Source of the DNA: Planctomycetota bacterium
GTDB lineage: Bacteria > Planctomycetota > UBA1135
NCBI GenBank assembly: GCA_021776795.1
Contig: JAJFFC010000005.1
Coordinates: forward strand, 124,001 to 188,000
DNA length: 64,000 nucleotides
Reading direction: 5' to 3'
The translations under genes and the position numbers were made by a program. Below the pieces are notes generated by a model, which was given only the letters and a program-made list of their open reading frames with translations, had not been told where the DNA came from and made no database searches. Positions 37,568 to 45,992 of this stretch are shown here, in pieces. Numbering within the stretch: the stretch's first letter is position 1; each line of letters opens with the position of its first letter.

Positions 37568-38644
37568 TCAAACGGAACCTAAGCGCTGGCGCAAATCACT
37601 TGGCAGCTGCGCATACTGCAGGGCGATGTCTTGCGAAATCGTGCCATCACCAACCAACTCAAACAGGTGGTCATCGAGGAGCTGCATGCCCAAGCGACGC
37701 TGAGTCTGCATGACCGAAGGAATCTTGAAGGTCTCGCCCTTACGGATGTGATTTTCAATCGCAGAGTTGCGCACCATGACTTCGAACACGCCCTTGCGGC
37801 CTTCTCCATCTGCACGAGGAACCAGCACCTGCGAGACCACCGCCTGCAGGGACACCGAAAGCTGCGCACGAACTTGCTCTTGCGACTCTTTTGGATATTG
37901 GTCAATGATGCGGTCCACCGTTCGTGCAGCGCCAGTGGTGTGCAAAGTGCCAAACACCAAGTGACCGGTTTCTGCTGCAGTAATCGCGGCAGCGGTAGTT
38001 TCTAGGTCGCGCATCTCACCCAACATGATGACGTCAGGGTCTTGACGCAGAACGCGACGCAAGGCTTCCGAAAACGACGTCGTGTCTTCGCCGATTTCAC
38101 GTTGATTCACCACTGACTTCAAGGACTCATGCTGAAATTCAATCGGGTCCTCCAGCGTGATGATGTGCTCGGAGCGTTGCGCATTGATCTCGTGGATAAT
38201 GGCAGCCAGCGTGGTGGTCTTACCGGAACCGGTTGGTCCAGTGACCAAAATTAAGCCACGTGGCAAGTGCGCCAAGGCCTTCATGACTGGCGGCGCGCCC
38301 AATTGATCGAAGGTCATCCGATTCGCGGGTAAGCGGCGGCAAACCATGGCCCAGGTGGAGCGCTGACGGAAGACGTTGGCGCGATAGCGGTCACCCCCAT
38401 GCTCAAAACTAAAGTCGACAGAGCCGGTTTCATGTAGCTCGTCGCGCTTACGCTCAGGAACAATCGGCAAACACAGTTGCTCGGTATCGTCGGGCGTGAG
38501 CGGCGCATCGGACAGAGGTTGAAGCGTACCGGAAACACGCATCATGGGTCGACGAAGGGCACCGATGTGGAGGTCAGAAGCCTCCATCGTGGCCACGGAA
38601 TGCAGCCATTCGTCAAGAAGGCCGCCAGGTTGAACAAGAGACAT
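37568..38644 (-). CDS. pilT: PilT-type retraction ATPase
   Basis: The 358-residue ATPase has Walker A VTGPTGSGKTTTLAAI, Asp box ITLEDPIEFQHESLKSVVNQ, Walker B VIMLGEMRDLETTAAA and His box HLVFGTLHTTGAARTVDR. It lacks the GspE N-terminal domain and zinc motif and has normal PilT length. The AIRAGK motif of PilT appears here as AIENHIRKGETFKIPSVMQT, which is closer to PilU or twitching-type variants. It retracts pili or disassembles pseudopili. Confidence 0.9.
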   Translation of the reverse strand: MSLVQPGGLLDEWLHSVATMEASDLHIGALRRPMMRVSGTLQPLSDAPLTPDDTEQLCLPIVPERKRDELHETGSVDFSFEHGGDRYRANVFRQRSTWAMVCRRLPANRMTFDQLGAPPVMKALAHLPRGLILVTGPTGSGKTTTLAAIIHEINAQRSEHIITLEDPIEFQHESLKSVVNQREIGEDTTSFSEALRRVLRQDPDVIMLGEMRDLETTAAAITAAETGHLVFGTLHTTGAARTVDRIIDQYPKESQEQVRAQLSVSLQAVVSQVLVPRADGEGRKGVFEVMVRNSAIENHIRKGETFKIPSVMQTQRRLGMQLLDDHLFELVGDGTISQDIALQYAQLPSDLRQRLGSV

Positions 38645-38646
38645 GT

Positions 38647-40338
38647 TTAGTCTTCGGGGGTAGCTGCCACAGCAGCGGTTTCAGTTTCCATTTCGTCTTC
38701 CGGGTCACTCGCAATGCGCGTAACTCGCAATACCTCGTCGACCGAGGTCAGGCCGCGACGTGCTTTGTCGCAGGCGTCGAGGGAAAGCTTCTTCCAACGA
38801 TCCGATTTTCCCGCTGCGGCAACAAACTGATTGGGGTTCGTCGATTGGAACAGGATTTCGCGCAAAGGCTCATCCATGTCCAACCATTCGTACACCCCGA
38901 TGCGACCGCGATAGCCTTGGCTGCATTTGCGACAGCCGCGCGGGCGGAACACCTTGGTGCCCTCGGAAACGCCGAGGACTTGGCGCTCGAGTAGGTTGGC
39001 ATCTTCCTCGACGCGACATTCTTCGCACAGACGGCGCACCAATCGTTGCGCGAGTACGCCTTGCAAAGAAGTGGCGACCAAGAACGGTGGCACTCCCATG
39101 TCGAGCAGACGAGTGACGGCACTGGGCGCGTCGTTGGTGTGCACCGTGGAAAACACGATGTGACCAGTCAGGCTGGCTTGAATGGCGACTTCCGCCGTTT
39201 CACGGTCACGGATTTCCCCGACTAGAACCACGTTGGGCGCTTGACGTAAGAAAGCACGCAAAACACGGGCAAAGTCCAGGCCAATGTGCGGGTGCACCTG
39301 CACCTGGTTGATGCCCGGAATACGGTATTCCACCGGGTCCTCGACGGTGAGGATCTTCTTGTCGGCGCGGTTCAAAGTCTGCAGCGCCGCGTACAAGGTG
39401 GTGGTCTTGCCCGAACCCGTGGGCCCGGTGACCAAGAAAATGCCGTTAGGCTTTTCGATCAGTCGGGAGAACCAAGCCAAGCCTTCTTCGCTCATGCCCA
39501 AATCACTCAAGCTGATTAGGTTGGCCTCGCGGTCGAGCAAACGCATCACGCAGGTTTGGCCATTGTTGGTCGGCAGCACCGACACACGAACATCCAGCTC
39601 TCGGCCAGCGGCCCGATGCTCAATTCGCCCATCTTGCGGACGACGCTTCTCCGCAATGTCCAACCCTCCACTCACTTTGATGTGGCTAAGCAAAGGGGCA
39701 AAGACATCAATCGAGTGTTCGGCGGCGATTTGCAACGTACCATCCACCCGGTAACGGACGCGGAGGCGGTCAGCAAAAGGCTCAATATGGATATCTGAGG
39801 CCCGAGATTTGACCGCTTCGTCGAACATGCGGTTGACCAGACGCACCACGGGAGCTTCATCGCTGTGCTCTTGGTCAAGTTGGCCTTGGCCGGCGCTGGC
39901 ACCACCGATTGGGTTCGGGCCATAGACCCGCTCCAAGGCGGCGGTGAGACCACTCGGGGTGGTCATGGCGAAGGCAATCTCGCGGTCGAGCAGAAACTGC
40001 AGGGTGTCGACCACAACCGTCTGCTGTGGATCCCCCACCGCCAATACCAGTTGACCTTCCTTCTCCGCGACGGGAATGGCTTGCAACTCCCATGCGGTTT
40101 TGCCGTCGAGAAGGTCGGTCAACCGCCCCGGCGGCGTGCGTTCGGCTAAATCAACAAAGGGCAGACGCCCCTGCTTGGCTAAGGCGCGGCTCAGGGTCAG
40201 CTCGTCGAGAGCACCTTGTTCGATCAGAGCCTGGCCGAGCAAGACGGTGCGCTGCTCTTGGGTAGCCAGAGCAGCACGCAATTGTTCTTCCGTAATCGCC
40301 TTAGCGGCGATCAGAATTTCTCCGAGGCGTTTCCTCAA
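38647..40338 (-). CDS. PilB/GspE-type assembly ATPase (second copy)
   Basis: The 563-residue protein begins at a TTG that forms TTGA with the upstream stop. It has the MshEN domain (LGEILIAAKAITEEQL), Walker A VTGPTGSGKTTTLYAAL, Asp box LTVEDPVEYRIPGI, Walker B VVLVGEIRDRETAEVA and His box HIVFSTVHTNDAPSAVTR. The four-cysteine zinc motif is LCEECRVE and GCRKCSQGYRG. An acidic tail of about 20 residues ends the protein. Two assembly ATPases in one operon suggest two different machines or a heteromer. Confidence 0.92.
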   Translation of the reverse strand: MRKRLGEILIAAKAITEEQLRAALATQEQRTVLLGQALIEQGALDELTLSRALAKQGRLPFVDLAERTPPGRLTDLLDGKTAWELQAIPVAEKEGQLVLAVGDPQQTVVVDTLQFLLDREIAFAMTTPSGLTAALERVYGPNPIGGASAGQGQLDQEHSDEAPVVRLVNRMFDEAVKSRASDIHIEPFADRLRVRYRVDGTLQIAAEHSIDVFAPLLSHIKVSGGLDIAEKRRPQDGRIEHRAAGRELDVRVSVLPTNNGQTCVMRLLDREANLISLSDLGMSEEGLAWFSRLIEKPNGIFLVTGPTGSGKTTTLYAALQTLNRADKKILTVEDPVEYRIPGINQVQVHPHIGLDFARVLRAFLRQAPNVVLVGEIRDRETAEVAIQASLTGHIVFSTVHTNDAPSAVTRLLDMGVPPFLVATSLQGVLAQRLVRRLCEECRVEEDANLLERQVLGVSEGTKVFRPRGCRKCSQGYRGRIGVYEWLDMDEPLREILFQSTNPNQFVAAAGKSDRWKKLSLDACDKARRGLTSVDEVLRVTRIASDPEDEMETETAAVAATPED

Positions 40339-41522
40339 CGTGCAGGGCGGATGCGGGCGTTCACGACAATCTCCTTGGCCACGAGGTGGGCTTCCTCGGG
40401 GTACTCAATTCGGAGAACGCCGTTATAGCTTCCCGCAGGGGCGTCGGCACCAATCCTGAGCTTGATTTCCCAGCTATCGGTGGTTGCGCCTTCCACAACT
40501 TCGGCCTCGACCACCTTTCCCGAATCCCCTTTCAGGGTCACGGTAGGCTTCGGCAGCTTGACCTTGCCGAGGGTGGACTCAATCTTGATCGAGCGCACCT
40601 TCTTGGTTCCTTCGTCAAAAATCCCAAAGGCCACGCGCTGGTTCGGTGCGTACTTGACCGCGCCGCGAACCACGCCGATGACCTGGATTTCCAAATCAAC
40701 ACCGAGCGAAGTTTCGGCAATCACGCTAGAGCTCAAATTGCCTTCCGGAAGATCTTTGGTGGCAGTAAAGGAGTATTTCGCGGTAACACGGCCATCTTCT
40801 TCGACCTTGTGTTCCTCTTCCAGTTCCTTGACTGCAATGCCACGAGGCACGCGTTTCCAACGCAGAACTTCAAACTCCTTCATGGCGGTGACAGTGACCT
40901 CGATCACCGGGTCTTCGTCGCGCAATGAGGCCGTGAGCATGTCGCCGAAACGGGCTTGCACCGGGGAGACTTGGAACACCGGAACCACAAAGGCCTTCAC
41001 GCCAAGAATGACCTTGCCTTCGGGCATATTGCCGCGAATGGTAATGGTGCTCGACTTATCGTTGACCGCACGCTCGCCGTTGAATTCGGCAATCAAACGC
41101 CCTTTGGCATTCGGCGGCATGGGCTGGTTTAAAGGCCATGGCTTCTCTGGGTCGGCGCCTTCCCAATCGGGGTAGATTTTGGCGTCGGTGCACCCACACG
41201 AAGTGCTGATTTCGGTGATGACCAAAGGATCTGGCCCCTCTACCTGGAAGGGATACACCAAGTCATAACTTTGGAACTGATACACCGTTCCCAAGTCCTT
41301 GTGCATTTCCGAGAACTTTAAGATGGAACGCGAACGCCCGGCCTGCTGCGCCATCATGCTCGGGCCTGGCGCCGCAGGGTCATAGCCTTGCAGAACCGAG
41401 GGCTCCTGAATGCTTTGGTCATTGGCGTTCGAAGCCAAGTTGGCTTGGCTGCTCCCTTCATTGCAGGAGACGAGAACGGCGGCCAAAACGGCGGAAATCA
41501 GAGGTAAGGAAGTTAATTTCAT
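40335..41522 (-). CDS. DUF1573 lipoprotein, first copy
   Basis: The 395-residue product begins MKLTSLPLISAVLAAVLVSC, with a lipobox. A longer frame upstream has no signal. The DUF1573 motif is visible as ITEISTSCGCTDAKIYPDWE, followed by immunoglobulin-like beta strands (GRLIAEFNGERAVNDKSSTI). These domains are common in Planctomycetota and Bacteroidota and are thought to bind at the cell surface; no activity is known. It heads the run of pilus-ATPase genes, 7 nt after the second DUF1573 gene. Confidence 0.88.
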   Translation of the reverse strand: MKLTSLPLISAVLAAVLVSCNEGSSQANLASNANDQSIQEPSVLQGYDPAAPGPSMMAQQAGRSRSILKFSEMHKDLGTVYQFQSYDLVYPFQVEGPDPLVITEISTSCGCTDAKIYPDWEGADPEKPWPLNQPMPPNAKGRLIAEFNGERAVNDKSSTITIRGNMPEGKVILGVKAFVVPVFQVSPVQARFGDMLTASLRDEDPVIEVTVTAMKEFEVLRWKRVPRGIAVKELEEEHKVEEDGRVTAKYSFTATKDLPEGNLSSSVIAETSLGVDLEIQVIGVVRGAVKYAPNQRVAFGIFDEGTKKVRSIKIESTLGKVKLPKPTVTLKGDSGKVVEAEVVEGATTDSWEIKLRIGADAPAGSYNGVLRIEYPEEAHLVAKEIVVNARIRPAR

Positions 41523-41529
41523 GGCAACA

Positions 41530-42546
41530 TCAAGCATCGCGGACGACACCGAAAACCTGGAGCCGTCTTTCGACAACCTCCTGGGTTCCGGCCCAAGTGT
41601 AAGGAAGGCGCAAAAGCACCTCACCCGACAGGGTGCCTGCCGCGTCTGGCACCACCTTCAACTGTATCCGATATCTGGAGCCCTCGCTAAGGGTTTCCAC
41701 CTGGCTTTCTCCCCCAGGAATTCCCTCTAGAACCACCTCAGGAGTACCTAATCGGCCTTCTCGTGCCCCGATTTCGATGGTTTCGAAGCGCTCCACCCCT
41801 GTGGGCACCTGGCCGAGCAGCAAACGACGGTCAGGAAGGGTCCAGAGGCGGCCTGCCACGGTGTATTCCACAGCCAGCGGCACGGGATAGCCTTCTTGGT
41901 CGGTCGCCAGATTGAGAAAGCCGGCATGGCGCCCCTCGGCAGTGGTCGGTGGGAGCACGATTTCAATCGTCTGGCTGAGGGCTTTCTCCGCCGAGGGGAT
42001 GCCAACCACCTCGAGAGGAGGGGCGCCACCCAACAAACCAGTCAGGCGGAAGGGCTCCCGGCCGGTAATCACCACTTGGCGACGTTCCTCCTGTTCACCG
42101 TTCACGCTGCCAAACTGCACAGCGCGCGGCTCGACCTCGAACCAGGAGCGCAACCAGCTCTGCACCTCGACCTCGGCCGGGAGCCCAGGACCGCTGCCGG
42201 TGATCTTGACCCCGGTGAATTTTCGGCCGAGGAAGCCCGCGGTGGCGTAATCCACGGCCACCACGCCCTTGGTGCCAGGGGCCAACTCCGTGCCCAGCGG
42301 CACTTCTTGGCCTGCGACCATGATTTTGGGGCGGAGACAGCCACACGAGGGTGTCAAGCGGTCAATTCGAACGGCCTCTTCGCCAACTTGGAAGGGAAAG
42401 GTCAGCGGAATTGTGGGGCCGCTGTCCAGTTCGCCCAAATCGCGCACCGTTTCCTCGAGGGCAAATCCCGGAGGTGTGGGACCGCCACAGGCCAGAAATA
42501 GAAGAGCCGCGAGCAGGCTGCCGAAGGGTGTTTGCCAGCGAGTCAT
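41530..42546 (-). CDS. DUF1573 lipoprotein, second copy
   Basis: The 338-residue product starts MTRWQTPFGSLLAALLFLAC with a lipobox. The longer frame that begins upstream runs through the divergent gene and is not used. The conserved motif reads DRLTPSCGCLRPKIMVAG, then beta-rich repeats (LAPGTKGVVAVDYAT, VVITGREPFRLTGLLGG). It shares its layout with the gene downstream, so the pair arose by duplication. It is divergent from a plus-strand lipoprotein with only 20 nt between the starts. Confidence 0.87.
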   Translation of the reverse strand: MTRWQTPFGSLLAALLFLACGGPTPPGFALEETVRDLGELDSGPTIPLTFPFQVGEEAVRIDRLTPSCGCLRPKIMVAGQEVPLGTELAPGTKGVVAVDYATAGFLGRKFTGVKITGSGPGLPAEVEVQSWLRSWFEVEPRAVQFGSVNGEQEERRQVVITGREPFRLTGLLGGAPPLEVVGIPSAEKALSQTIEIVLPPTTAEGRHAGFLNLATDQEGYPVPLAVEYTVAGRLWTLPDRRLLLGQVPTGVERFETIEIGAREGRLGTPEVVLEGIPGGESQVETLSEGSRYRIQLKVVPDAAGTLSGEVLLRLPYTWAGTQEVVERRLQVFGVVRDA

Positions 42547-42566
42547 GAAGTCTCCAATATACGCTC

Positions 42567-43172
42567 GTGAAACGTCTTGGTTGCACCCCCTTCCTGTGGA
42601 TCGCGCTGCTGTCTGCGCCGGCCTGCCAAACTTGCCCCCCGTCCAGCCAAATTCTGGTCGCGGCACCCGATTTTCACAGTGCAGAGCAAGCGGGCCGAAG
42701 CTTCTTTGCCGCCTTAGGCTGTGACGACGGCCGCGCCGAATACCTCGCCTTTGGTGAGCCGCTGAAAGAGCGCTACGGCGCAACTCTGGATCTGTACTTG
42801 CTTGGGCGCCAAGACTTACGCAAGGAACTTGGCCCTGCAGTGGGCCAAGCTTGGCGCCTCGAACCTATTGGCACAACCCAAGGCGAGCCGGGGCAGTGGG
42901 TGCATTGGGGGTTGGGCAAGCGCGTGGTGGTGTCCCTACTGATGCAAGAACAGCACTACTTCGAGTTCCGCGAAGACGATGGCCGCCTCGTTGGCGCACC
43001 GCTGAATGGCCCCGCCTCAACGCTGTTGCGCAAAGAGGGCCGTAGCATGCTTCTCGAAATCAACGACCCTATCTTGCGCAGCCTTGGCGACGGCTCGCGC
43101 GTAGTCGGATTGACGGTAGCCAGCGAGTGGAAAATCGCTGACTACCGGGTGCCCGTTGAGGACGAGAATTAA
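42567..43172 (+). CDS. Putative lipoprotein of unknown function
   Basis: The 201-residue product starts at a GTG. The signal is LGCTPFLWIALLSAPAC, followed by QTCPPSS. The mature part has a region EQAGRSFFAALGCDDGRAEYLAFGEPLKERYGA that looks like an NTF2-like helix and sheet. No known family is assigned. Its stop TAA shares a TTAA palindrome with the stop of the convergent selenoprotein gene. Confidence 0.7.
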   Translation: MKRLGCTPFLWIALLSAPACQTCPPSSQILVAAPDFHSAEQAGRSFFAALGCDDGRAEYLAFGEPLKERYGATLDLYLLGRQDLRKELGPAVGQAWRLEPIGTTQGEPGQWVHWGLGKRVVVSLLMQEQHYFEFREDDGRLVGAPLNGPASTLLRKEGRSMLLEINDPILRSLGDGSRVVGLTVASEWKIADYRVPVEDEN

Positions 43173-44164
43173 CGCGCAGCCTGTGCAGCGACGCGGCCCA
43201 TATCCTCTTGGATGATTGGGTAGAGCGGTGTTCCGGAAGCTTTCTCCTTGAGCTTCTCCAAGCTCTTGAGCGCTTTGTCGGGACTGCCCTTGGCAGCCTT
43301 CTCCAAGGCATCCACGCGTTTCTTATCCAGGCTATAGAGCTCTTTTTGATCCTTCTTCAGAGTCTTAATTTGCTCAGTCCACGCAGCCTCCGCGGGAGCG
43401 CCCTTAAACACCTTGCCTGAGCTAGCGAGAAACTCGCAAGCCTCAAACACGCGGCCTTGTTGCAACATCGCTTCGACGTAGGCGCTGCGGTAGCCAGCAC
43501 GCTCTTCAATCAAGGATTGGAAGGTGGAGATTTTGGCGGTGGCCTCGAGATCGTCGACCATCTTGGACGCTACAGACGCGGCCTCTTTCCAAGCCTTGCC
43601 GATGTCACCTTTACGTGCGTGAGACACTGCCTTTTTGAGATAGCTAGGTTGCTCGCCGGGATCCCATTCATCGGCCATCTTGCGCGCTTCTTCCAATGCC
43701 TCATCGAGCATGCCGACCCATTCGCCACCTGTGGGAACATGGCCGGACCACAAAATGCGTCCATCCCAACCAATTAGGTAAGACGTGGGGTAGGCATTCA
43801 CGCCATAGGCGCGTGCAACCTTTTCGCCGGCTGCGGTTGGATAGGTCATGCCGACCTTTTCGATGTGCTTCTCGACGATGCCTTTGCTCTCATCCGAGAG
43901 CGCCAACATGACTAAGCCTTTAGGTTCGTATTCTTCCCATACCTCGACCAGGTGCGGGACTGCACTTGTGCAAGGGCCTCACCAAGTGGCCCAGAACTCT
44001 AGAAAGACCACGCGGCCGCGCAGGTCCTCCATCGTGGTCGCCGGAGGGTTGTTAAACCATTCACCGACTTCAATTTCTGGCACCGGACTGCCGACCGGCA
44101 GCTGTGCAGCCAATGGCGAAGCCATCAGGCCGATGGTGAGGCCAAGAGTGGGGAGATAAGACAT
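43169..44164 (-). CDS. TlpA/thioredoxin-like protein, probable selenoprotein with UGPC motif (in-frame TGA)
   Basis: The minus strand gives 61 residues from the ATG at 44164, then TGA (43979-43981), then 269 more sense codons in the same frame to a TAA at 43169. The protein starts with a signal peptide (LPTLGLTIGLMASPLAAQ). The redoxin fold follows: LRGRVVFLEFWATW, then TGA, then GPCTSAVPHLVEVW, later MLALSDESKGIVEKH and VNAYPTSYLIGWDGRILWSG. The TGA occupies the first cysteine of the WCGPC motif, so it probably encodes selenocysteine at residue 62. A hairpin with a GGTCG loop follows. The C-terminal half is a charged helical extension. Recoding by selenocysteine is inferred; the interrupted open frame and the fold are seen. 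A sequencing error or decayed gene is the alternative. Confidence 0.82.
43937..43957 (-). promoter_or_regulatory. Candidate bacterial SECIS element
   Basis: Directly in the coding RNA, arms CCGCACCT and AGGTATGG pair in seven of eight positions, with one G-U pair and one C-A mismatch. They enclose the 5-nt loop GGTCG. The loop begins 29 nt after the TGA, within the 16-37 nt window known for bacterial SECIS elements, and has G in its first two positions. The E. coli fdhF element also carries GGUC in its loop. Function is inferred from structure and spacing. Confidence 0.7.
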
Positions 44165-44188
44165 GCCCCCAGCTTAGCGGGGATGTGG

Positions 44189-45103
44189 CTAAGCGCCCAG
44201 CTGGCAGTCTTCTGCTTCGAGCACCTGAGCCAGGAATGCCCTGGCGTTGGCCACGCTGCTGTCCGGGACCGTGGCCGAACGACATTCGATCTCGAGGTTC
44301 TCGCCAAGGAGGTCCTGGAGCTTGCGATCACGCATGCCTGCCAAGACTCGATTGCCGAAAAGACGCGACCCCTCGGGGCCGGTATGCGGCAACATCGCGA
44401 CCAAACTGTGCTCGGAGATTTGTGCGGCAATGTCGACGTCGCGCGTGTCAAGCAACAACACGCCGGCAAGATCCAACAGGGCTGCGTCATCGAGTTCGCC
44501 ATCCCAGGTAAAGGACACCAAGCCCAAGGGGAAACGGAAACGATTGGCGCGCTTGAACTCTTCTTCAAGGCGGTGCTCCCAGAATTCAGCGGTGTGCAAA
44601 CCGGAACGGCTGTCAGCAACCGCGCGTAAAAACAACTCACGACGCTCGGGTTCGCGCTCGGTCAGAATCGAGGAAATCGAGGCGCTCAAGGCCGCGCCAT
44701 CGGGAACTTCCATGGGTTGTGGGCGCTGCGACACAGGTGCACCAAATGGGGAGCTCAGTTGCGCGGCGAGTTCCGTGACATCGAGAGGCAAAGGCAAGGC
44801 TCCTTGTGCACCGACAAAGCGGGCCAAGCCAGCGGCTTCCTGCACGTCGCCAGTGGTGATGAGGAACAACAACACCTGATGTTCACGCAGGAAGGACAAG
44901 GCCCATTCATGCACGCTCAAGGGCGCGGCAAATCGGGGATCCACCACAACCAAGCCCTGAAGCTGGCCAGCGCTTTCTAGGTCACCAAGGGCCTTTAACA
45001 CTTGGACGCTGGACACCGCCGATGCCGCCTGTTGGGCAGCTTGCTGACAGGCCTCAATCACGCCTTGATCGGCGGAAAGGATGGTGAGGGGACGCGCGCT
45101 CAT
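44189..45103 (-). CDS. Receiver-like plus degenerate GGDEF protein
   Basis: The 304-residue protein has an N-terminal receiver-like fold (LTILSADQGVIEACQQAA, GLVVVDPRFAAPL). A C-terminal domain opens like a GGDEF domain (SGLHTAEFWEHRLEEEFKRA, then PLGLVSFTWDG). The signature GGDEF is not there; the region reads VDIAAQISEHSLVAMLPHTG. It is therefore unlikely to make cyclic-di-GMP and more likely binds nucleotides or partners. It lies 25 nt upstream of the selenoprotein gene on the same strand. Confidence 0.72.
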   Translation of the reverse strand: MSARPLTILSADQGVIEACQQAAQQAASAVSSVQVLKALGDLESAGQLQGLVVVDPRFAAPLSVHEWALSFLREHQVLLFLITTGDVQEAAGLARFVGAQGALPLPLDVTELAAQLSSPFGAPVSQRPQPMEVPDGAALSASISSILTEREPERRELFLRAVADSRSGLHTAEFWEHRLEEEFKRANRFRFPLGLVSFTWDGELDDAALLDLAGVLLLDTRDVDIAAQISEHSLVAMLPHTGPEGSRLFGNRVLAGMRDRKLQDLLGENLEIECRSATVPDSSVANARAFLAQVLEAEDCQLGA

Positions 45104-45127
45104 GCTGTCATCCTAGCGCCACAGAGC

Positions 45128-45874
45128 TCAAGATTCTGCGTCGAAATCGTCCGGAAACTCGGCATTGTGGTGAACCGCCTGGATGTCATCGTCGTCTTCG
45201 AGGCCTTCCACCAGGTTCAGCAACTTGGTGGCGGCATCGGCATCGATCGCCACATAGTTATCGGGGACAGAGCGCAGAGCCGCATCGAGAATTTCCCAGC
45301 CCTGGTCACGCAGGGCCTTATCGAGGTCGTTGTAGGCCTCTGGCGGGGCAGTGATGCCGAAGATATCGGCCTCATCGGTGGTGATGTCTTCGGCACCGGC
45401 CTCGAGGGCGACGTCCATCAGTTCATCTTCCTCAATCCCCTCTTTGGGGATCGCGAACTCGGCCTTGCGATTGAACATGAAGGACACCGAACCAGAGTTG
45501 GCCATGCTGCCACCGCGGCGGGCAAGCACGGCACGGATATTCGGGGCGGTGCGGTTACGGTTATCGGTCAGGGTTTCAATCATCAAGGCGATGCCGCCTG
45601 GCGCATAAGCCTCATAAACCACCTCTTCCAGAGCCTGCCCTTCTAACTCTCCGGCACCCTTCTTGACCGCACGGTCGATGGAATCATTGGGCATGTTGTC
45701 TGCCTTGGCGCCATCGATGGCGTAGCGCAACTTCAAGTTCATCGAGGGATCGCTGCCGCCTTCGCGGGCCGCAGCCATCAGCAGTTTGGCCCAACGACTA
45801 AAGACCTTGCCGCGCTTTGCGTCGACCTTGGACTTTTTGCGTTGGATGTTGGCCCAGTGAGAATGTCCAGCCAT
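45128..45874 (-). CDS. yebC: YebC/PmpR family regulator
   Basis: The 248-residue protein opens with the family signature MAGHSHWANIQRKKSKVDAK and has FSRWAKLLMAAAREGGSDPS and VYEAYAPGGIALMIETLTDN. YebC-type proteins act on transcription or ease ribosome stalling at proline tracts. Length is normal. It is 24 nt upstream of the receiver/GGDEF-like gene. Confidence 0.95.
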   Translation of the reverse strand: MAGHSHWANIQRKKSKVDAKRGKVFSRWAKLLMAAAREGGSDPSMNLKLRYAIDGAKADNMPNDSIDRAVKKGAGELEGQALEEVVYEAYAPGGIALMIETLTDNRNRTAPNIRAVLARRGGSMANSGSVSFMFNRKAEFAIPKEGIEEDELMDVALEAGAEDITTDEADIFGITAPPEAYNDLDKALRDQGWEILDAALRSVPDNYVAIDADAATKLLNLVEGLEDDDDIQAVHHNAEFPDDFDAES

Positions 45875-45905
45875 GATTCGAGAAACAGTTTAGCGTGCGT
45901 TGCGT

Positions 45906-45945
45906 GCGAAAAGGAAACCGCCGGCTCGGGAAGCGAGCCGGCGGT
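45906..45945 (-). terminator. Intrinsic terminator of the rplM-rpsI operon
   Basis: On the minus strand, a perfect 12-bp stem (ACCGCCGGCTCG with CGAGCCGGCGGT) with a 5-nt loop is followed by TTTCCTTTT. It lies about 47 nt after the rpsI stop and before yebC. Strong stem and T-rich tail make this the clearest terminator in the window. Confidence 0.88.
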
Positions 45946-45992
45946 CGTGCAGGCACAGGACAAAGCCCGGGACTGCGAGACAGGAAAGGGCT

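Noticed and set aside
42547..42783. N-terminal extension of the second DUF1573 protein
   Set aside because: It runs antisense to the divergent lipoprotein gene and would hide the signal peptide.
43169..43909. A separate 246-residue gene starting at MLALSDESKG
   Set aside because: It has no N-terminal redoxin strand or signal and is in frame with the 61-residue fragment upstream across one TGA; the two make one gene.
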